Shown: positions 33,420 through 36,707 of the stretch, piece by piece
Layout: every line of letters starts with the position of its first letter
Position numbering within the stretch: position 1 is the first letter of the stretch
Source of the DNA: Gemmatimonas phototrophica
GTDB taxonomy: Bacteria; Latescibacterota; UBA2968; UBA8231
DNA length: 36,707 bases
Assembly: GCA_945861755.1 (NCBI GenBank)
Contig: CAMAVQ010000024.1
Span: forward strand, 1 to 36,707
Direction: 5' to 3'
The notes under the pieces: model-generated
What the model was told of the DNA's origin: nothing
Databases searched by the model: none
Seen by the model: only the letters and a program-made list of their open reading frames with translations
Position numbers and translations under genes: made by a program

Positions 33420-36400
33420 TTACCTGACCAGCAGCATCTTGCCCACTGCCACCTGCGGGCCGGCCTCCAGCCGATAGAAGTAGATCCCCGCGCCCACCTG
33501 ATGCCCCAACTCGTCGGCGCTGTCCCATTCCATGCCGTAACTGCCCGGCCCCTGCACATTCTCCACCAGCACCTTCACCCGCTGCCCCAGCATATTGTAG
33601 ATCGACAGCCGCACCGGCGCTTCCTCGGAAAGGGTGTAGACGATGGTGGTGGTGGGATTGAAGGGATTGGGGTAGTTGCCCACCCCGAAGCCCTCGTTTC
33701 CGCTCAGCTCAGCGGCCACCTTGGCCGCCACGCCTTCTAGGCCGCCGGTAACCGAGTTGTATTTCTGGCCGTCGTCAATGGCCCCGGTGTCACTCCCGTT
33801 GCGCGGGACATTGACCTTGACGCTGCCGGCGACCAGGCCACCTTCGTGGCCGTCGCTGACGGTAAAGGAAATCTGATAAACTCGCCCGTTGCCACCGCCC
33901 TCGCGCTCGGCCCGCACCTGGGCGACCGCCGTGCCGATCCCCGCCCCGTCCGGACCCGTCTTCTTGCCACTGCCCGAACCGTACACCGACTCGTCCTGGG
34001 TGATCTTGGTGATCTTGACCGTCAGCGGGTCGTTGTTCGCATCGGTTAGTCCGGTGATCTGGATGTTCACCATCTTGTGGTCAGGTGGCCACAGCAGCCC
34101 GATGCTGGGCGCCGCCAGCGAAACGTTCGGCGCGTGATCGTCGTTGGTGATGGTACCCAAGCCTTGGGCATCGGCCAGGGTCGCGTTGACCACATTGGTG
34201 AGATTCACCGCGAAGGTCTCGGTGGCCTCATTGGCCAGGTCGCCGTTGATGGTGATGCTGATCGTCTTGCTCGTTTCCCCGGCGTTAAAAGAAAGGGTGC
34301 CGGTCTTTTCCAGGTAGTCGATGCCCGCCAGCGCGCTGCCATTCAACGTGGCATACTGCACACTCACCGCCTGGCCGCTGGCCGCCGACAGGGTCAGGGT
34401 GAACACCAACTGCTTGGTGCCGCTATTGCCCTCACTCACCGCAGCATCGTTGATACTCAAGGTCACCGCGATATCGTCGTTGGTGATGGTGCCCACCCCT
34501 TGGCCGTCGGCGATAGTCGCGTTGACCACATTGGCCAGATTCACCGCGAAGGTCTCGTTGGGCTCGTTGGTCAGATCACCGTTGATGGCGACACTGAGGG
34601 TCTTGCTGGTTTCGCCGGCGGCAAAATTCAGGATACCGTTGGCCGCCACATAATCGCTGCCGGCCAGGGCGCTGCCGTCTGCCGTGGCCCAACCCCCACT
34701 CACCGCCAGACCACTGGGAGCTGAAAGGCTCACCGTAAACAGCAGTTGCTTGGTTCCGCTGTTGCCCTCGCTCACTGAAGCGTCACTAACGCTGAGGGTC
34801 GGGGTCGCATCGTCGTTAGTGATGGTGCCGACGCCCTGCCCGTCGGCCAGGGTCGCGTTGACCGCATTGGCCAGGTTCAAGGTGAAAGTCTCGTTGGCCT
34901 CGTTGAGCAAATCGCCGTTGATGGTGATGCTGAGCGGCTTGCTGGTCTCGCCGGGATTAAAAGAAAGGGTGCCGTTGGCCGCCACATAGTCGCTGCCGGC
35001 CAGGGCGCTGACATTGGCCGTGGCAAAACCAACACTCACTGTCTGGCCGCTGGCGGCCGACAGGTTCACCTTGAACATCAGCTGTTTGGTGCCGCTGTTG
35101 CCTTCTAGCTCTGTGGCGTCGCTGATGCTCAGGGTCACCGCCAGATCGTCGTTGGTGATGGTGCCCACGCCCTGGCCATCGGCGAGGCCCGCGTTCACCG
35201 GATTGGCCAGGTTCACGGTAAAGACCTCATTGGTCTCGCTGACCAGATCGCCGTTGAGGGTGACACTGATCGTCTTCCCGGTCTCCCCGGCGGCAAAGCT
35301 CAGCGTGCCGTTGGCCGCCACATAATCGCTGCCGGCCAAGGCGCTGCCGTCGGCCGTGGCAAAACCCACACTCACCACCTGGCCGCTGGGGGCCGACAGA
35401 CCCACCTTGAACACCAGTTGTTTGGTGCCGCTGTTGCCTTCAATCTCTGTGGCGTCGCCGATGCTCAGGGTCGGCGTCGCGTCGTCGTTAATGATGGTCC
35501 CCGCCCCTTGGGCATCGACCAGGGCTGCGTTCACCGGTCCACTCAAGTTCACCGCAAAGACCTCGTCGGCCTCGTTGAGCACGTCGCCGTTGATGGTGAT
35601 GCTGAGGGCCTTACCGGTTTCACCGGCAGCAAAGGTCAGGCTGCCGCTGGCCGCCACATAGTCGCTGCCGGCCAGGGCGCTGCCGCTGGCCGTGGCAAAA
35701 CCAACACTCACCGTCTGGCCGCTGGCGGCCGACAGGTTCACCTTGAACATCACCTGCTTGGTGCCGCTGTGGCCCTCGATCTCCGTTGCATCGCTGATGC
35801 TCAGCGCCGGCAGATCATCGTCGTTGGTGATGGTGCCCACGCCCTGGGCATCGACCAGAGCCGCGTTTATCGCCCCACTCAGGTTCACCAAAAAGATCTC
35901 GTCCGCCTCATTGCCCAGGTCGCCATTGACAGCGACGCTGAGGGTCTTGCTGGTTTCCCCAAGCGCGAAGGTCAGGGTGCCGCTGGCCGACACATAGTCG
36001 CTGCCGGCCTGGGCGCTGCCATCGACCGTCACCCAACCCACACTCACCGGCTGCCCGCTGACGGACGACAGGCTCACCTTGAATACCGCCTGCCTGGTGC
36101 CGCTGTTGCCCTCGACCACCGAAACATCGCCGATGCTCAGGCCCGGCAACATATCGTCGTTGGTGATGGTGCCCACGCCCTGGGCATCGGCCAGCGTCGT
36201 ATTGACGGCACTGGTCAGATTCACCACAAAGGTTTCGTCGGCTTCGTTGAACAGGTCCCCGCTGACGAGGATCACCACGGCCGCGCTGGTCTCCCCGGGG
36301 GCAAAACTCAACACGCCCCTTGCCGGCACATAATCGCTGTTATCGGCCGTCCCGTCGGCCGTGACATAAGAGACGCTGACAATCTGACCGCTGGGCGCAG

Positions 36401-36707
36401 ACAGGCTCAGGGCGAATACCAGGCGCTTGGTTCCGCCGTTGCCCTCGGCCACCGACACATCGCCGATGGTCAGGGCCGGCGGTGCGTCGTCGTTGATAAT
36501 GGTGCCCACGGCCTGGGCATCGGCCAGCGTGCCGTTGACCACACTGCTCAGGTTCACCAGGAAGGTCTCGTCCGCTTCGTCGAGTTGATCGCCGGCAATC
36601 ACAACGCTGAGGGTCTTGCTGGTCTCCCCGGCAGCAAAGTTCAGGGTGCCGCTGGCCGCCATATAATCGGCACCGGCCCGGGCGCTGCCATCGGCCGTGG
36701 TGTAGGC
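33420..36707 (-). CDS. Calx-beta repeat surface protein with T9SS/FlgD-like C-terminal tail, partial
   Basis: The minus-strand frame is open to the right edge, so the N-terminus and any signal peptide are missing; at least 1095 residues lie here. Reading N to C there is one partial and seven complete Calx-beta domains, each ending GTI-T/I-NDD and carrying SDYVAA, FAAGETSK and EADETF-type calcium-binding patterns. A distinct domain follows (IGLLWPPDHKMVNIQITGL through GRVYQISFTVSDGHEGG). The final 85 residues are a FlgD-Ig/T9SS type A sorting tail (NYPNPFNPTTTIVY, LSIYNMLGQRV, GAGIYFYRLEAG). Expected to be exported and attached to or released from the cell surface, with Ca-dependent rigidity. 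An internal ATG at 36662 is not the true start. Confidence 0.93.
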   Translation of the reverse strand, partial: AYTTADGSARAGADYMAASGTLNFAAGETSKTLSVVIAGDQLDEADETFLVNLSSVVNGTLADAQAVGTIINDDAPPALTIGDVSVAEGNGGTKRLVFALSLSAPSGQIVSVSYVTADGTADNSDYVPARGVLSFAPGETSAAVVILVSGDLFNEADETFVVNLTSAVNTTLADAQGVGTITNDDMLPGLSIGDVSVVEGNSGTRQAVFKVSLSSVSGQPVSVGWVTVDGSAQAGSDYVSASGTLTFALGETSKTLSVAVNGDLGNEADEIFLVNLSGAINAALVDAQGVGTITNDDDLPALSISDATEIEGHSGTKQVMFKVNLSAASGQTVSVGFATASGSALAGSDYVAASGSLTFAAGETGKALSITINGDVLNEADEVFAVNLSGPVNAALVDAQGAGTIINDDATPTLSIGDATEIEGNSGTKQLVFKVGLSAPSGQVVSVGFATADGSALAGSDYVAANGTLSFAAGETGKTISVTLNGDLVSETNEVFTVNLANPVNAGLADGQGVGTITNDDLAVTLSISDATELEGNSGTKQLMFKVNLSAASGQTVSVGFATANVSALAGSDYVAANGTLSFNPGETSKPLSITINGDLLNEANETFTLNLANAVNATLADGQGVGTITNDDATPTLSVSDASVSEGNSGTKQLLFTVSLSAPSGLAVSGGWATADGSALAGSDYVAANGILNFAAGETSKTLSVAINGDLTNEPNETFAVNLANVVNATIADGQGVGTITNDDIAVTLSINDAAVSEGNSGTKQLVFTLTLSAASGQAVSVQYATLNGSALAGIDYLEKTGTLSFNAGETSKTISITINGDLANEATETFAVNLTNVVNATLADAQGLGTITNDDHAPNVSLAAPSIGLLWPPDHKMVNIQITGLTDANNDPLTVKITKITQDESVYGSGSGKKTGPDGAGIGTAVAQVRAEREGGGNGRVYQISFTVSDGHEGGLVAGSVKVNVPRNGSDTGAIDDGQKYNSVTGGLEGVAAKVAAELSGNEGFGVGNYPNPFNPTTTIVYTLSEEAPVRLSIYNMLGQRVKVLVENVQGPGSYGMEWDSADELGHQVGAGIYFYRLEAGPQVAVGKMLLVR
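34138..36707 (-). repeat. Tandem 336-nt coding repeats (Calx-beta units)
   Basis: The marker TCGTCGTT (coding for NDD on the minus strand) recurs at 34138, 34474, 34810, 35146, 35482, 35818, 36154 and 36487. Six successive intervals are exactly 336 nt (112 codons) and the last is 333 nt. Several stretches, such as the SDYVAA and GSALAG coding parts, are nearly identical between units. The array continues past the right edge. Confidence 0.9.

Noticed and set aside
33846-36333. Series of plus-strand ORFs of about 100 codons sharing a VMVPTPWAS-type string, looking like a tandem gene family
   Set aside because: They are the antisense of the 336-nt Calx-beta repeats and copy their period; no starts with SD sequences.
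34138-36707. Regular repeats as a possible CRISPR array
   Set aside because: Units are 336 nt, coding and without distinct spacers; they encode Calx-beta domains.

Overview
The window is a GC-rich chromosomal segment of a Gram-negative (diderm) bacterium. Lipoprotein signals, three-part RND efflux systems, a predicted outer-membrane barrel protein and a C-terminal T9SS/FlgD-like sorting tail (NPFNP motif) on a giant repeat protein all point to a cell with an outer membrane and a type IX-like secretion route. High GC with a T9SS-type tail, a DUF6807/PmoA-like protein and a Gfo/Idh/MocA oxidoreductase suggests an uncultured member of the FCB group (Latescibacterota-like). That placement is inference; no rRNA or marker gene is present. 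I saw no tRNA, rRNA, CRISPR array, transposase or phage gene.

Layout. (1) 1-1258, minus strand: 3'-truncated secreted M6 metalloprotease running off the left edge. (2) 1479-4408, plus: a compact operon of UDP-GlcNAc 2-epimerase (wecB), a UDP-glucuronate decarboxylase-type SDR and a DUF6807 (PmoA-like) protein. (3) 4633-16258, plus: two complete RND efflux systems in tandem, each in the order outer-membrane factor, lipoprotein adaptor, RND pump. A perfect 8-bp inverted repeat sits just upstream of a promoter-like pair in front of the first. (4) 16403-20483, plus: a molybdenum hydroxylase operon (FAD, 2Fe-2S and Moco subunits, then a MoaD-like sulfur carrier) behind a good sigma70-like promoter and ending in a strong intrinsic terminator. 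(5) 20484-22271: a small, compositionally distinct island with a YcgL-type nucleotidyltransferase and an internally deleted nitrilase remnant, bracketed by two related GAAA-loop terminators. (6) 22272-23276, minus: a Gfo/Idh/MocA oxidoreductase whose 5' leader holds a perfect 16-bp hairpin. (7) 23484-33356, plus: seven nearly contiguous or overlapping genes: a 3-hydroxyacyl-CoA dehydrogenase, an NlpC/P60 lipoprotein, a multi-pass glycosyltransferase-like protein, a 916-residue fusion of a degenerate metallophosphatase, a tetraheme cytochrome and thiol-redox domains, a TPR lipoprotein, a peptidase/TolB-propeller/barrel fusion and a further lipoprotein. (8) 33420-36707, minus: a Calx-beta repeat adhesin-like protein with an exact 336-nt DNA period, open at the right edge.

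How it fits together. Most genes serve the cell envelope: glycan precursor synthesis, efflux, lipoproteins, peptidoglycan hydrolysis, an outer-membrane protease-barrel and large secreted proteins. The most unusual part is the 23484-33356 operon. It combines periplasmic heme and thiol redox chemistry with outer-membrane proteolysis and lipoproteins in one translationally coupled unit, and I do not recognise it as a described system.
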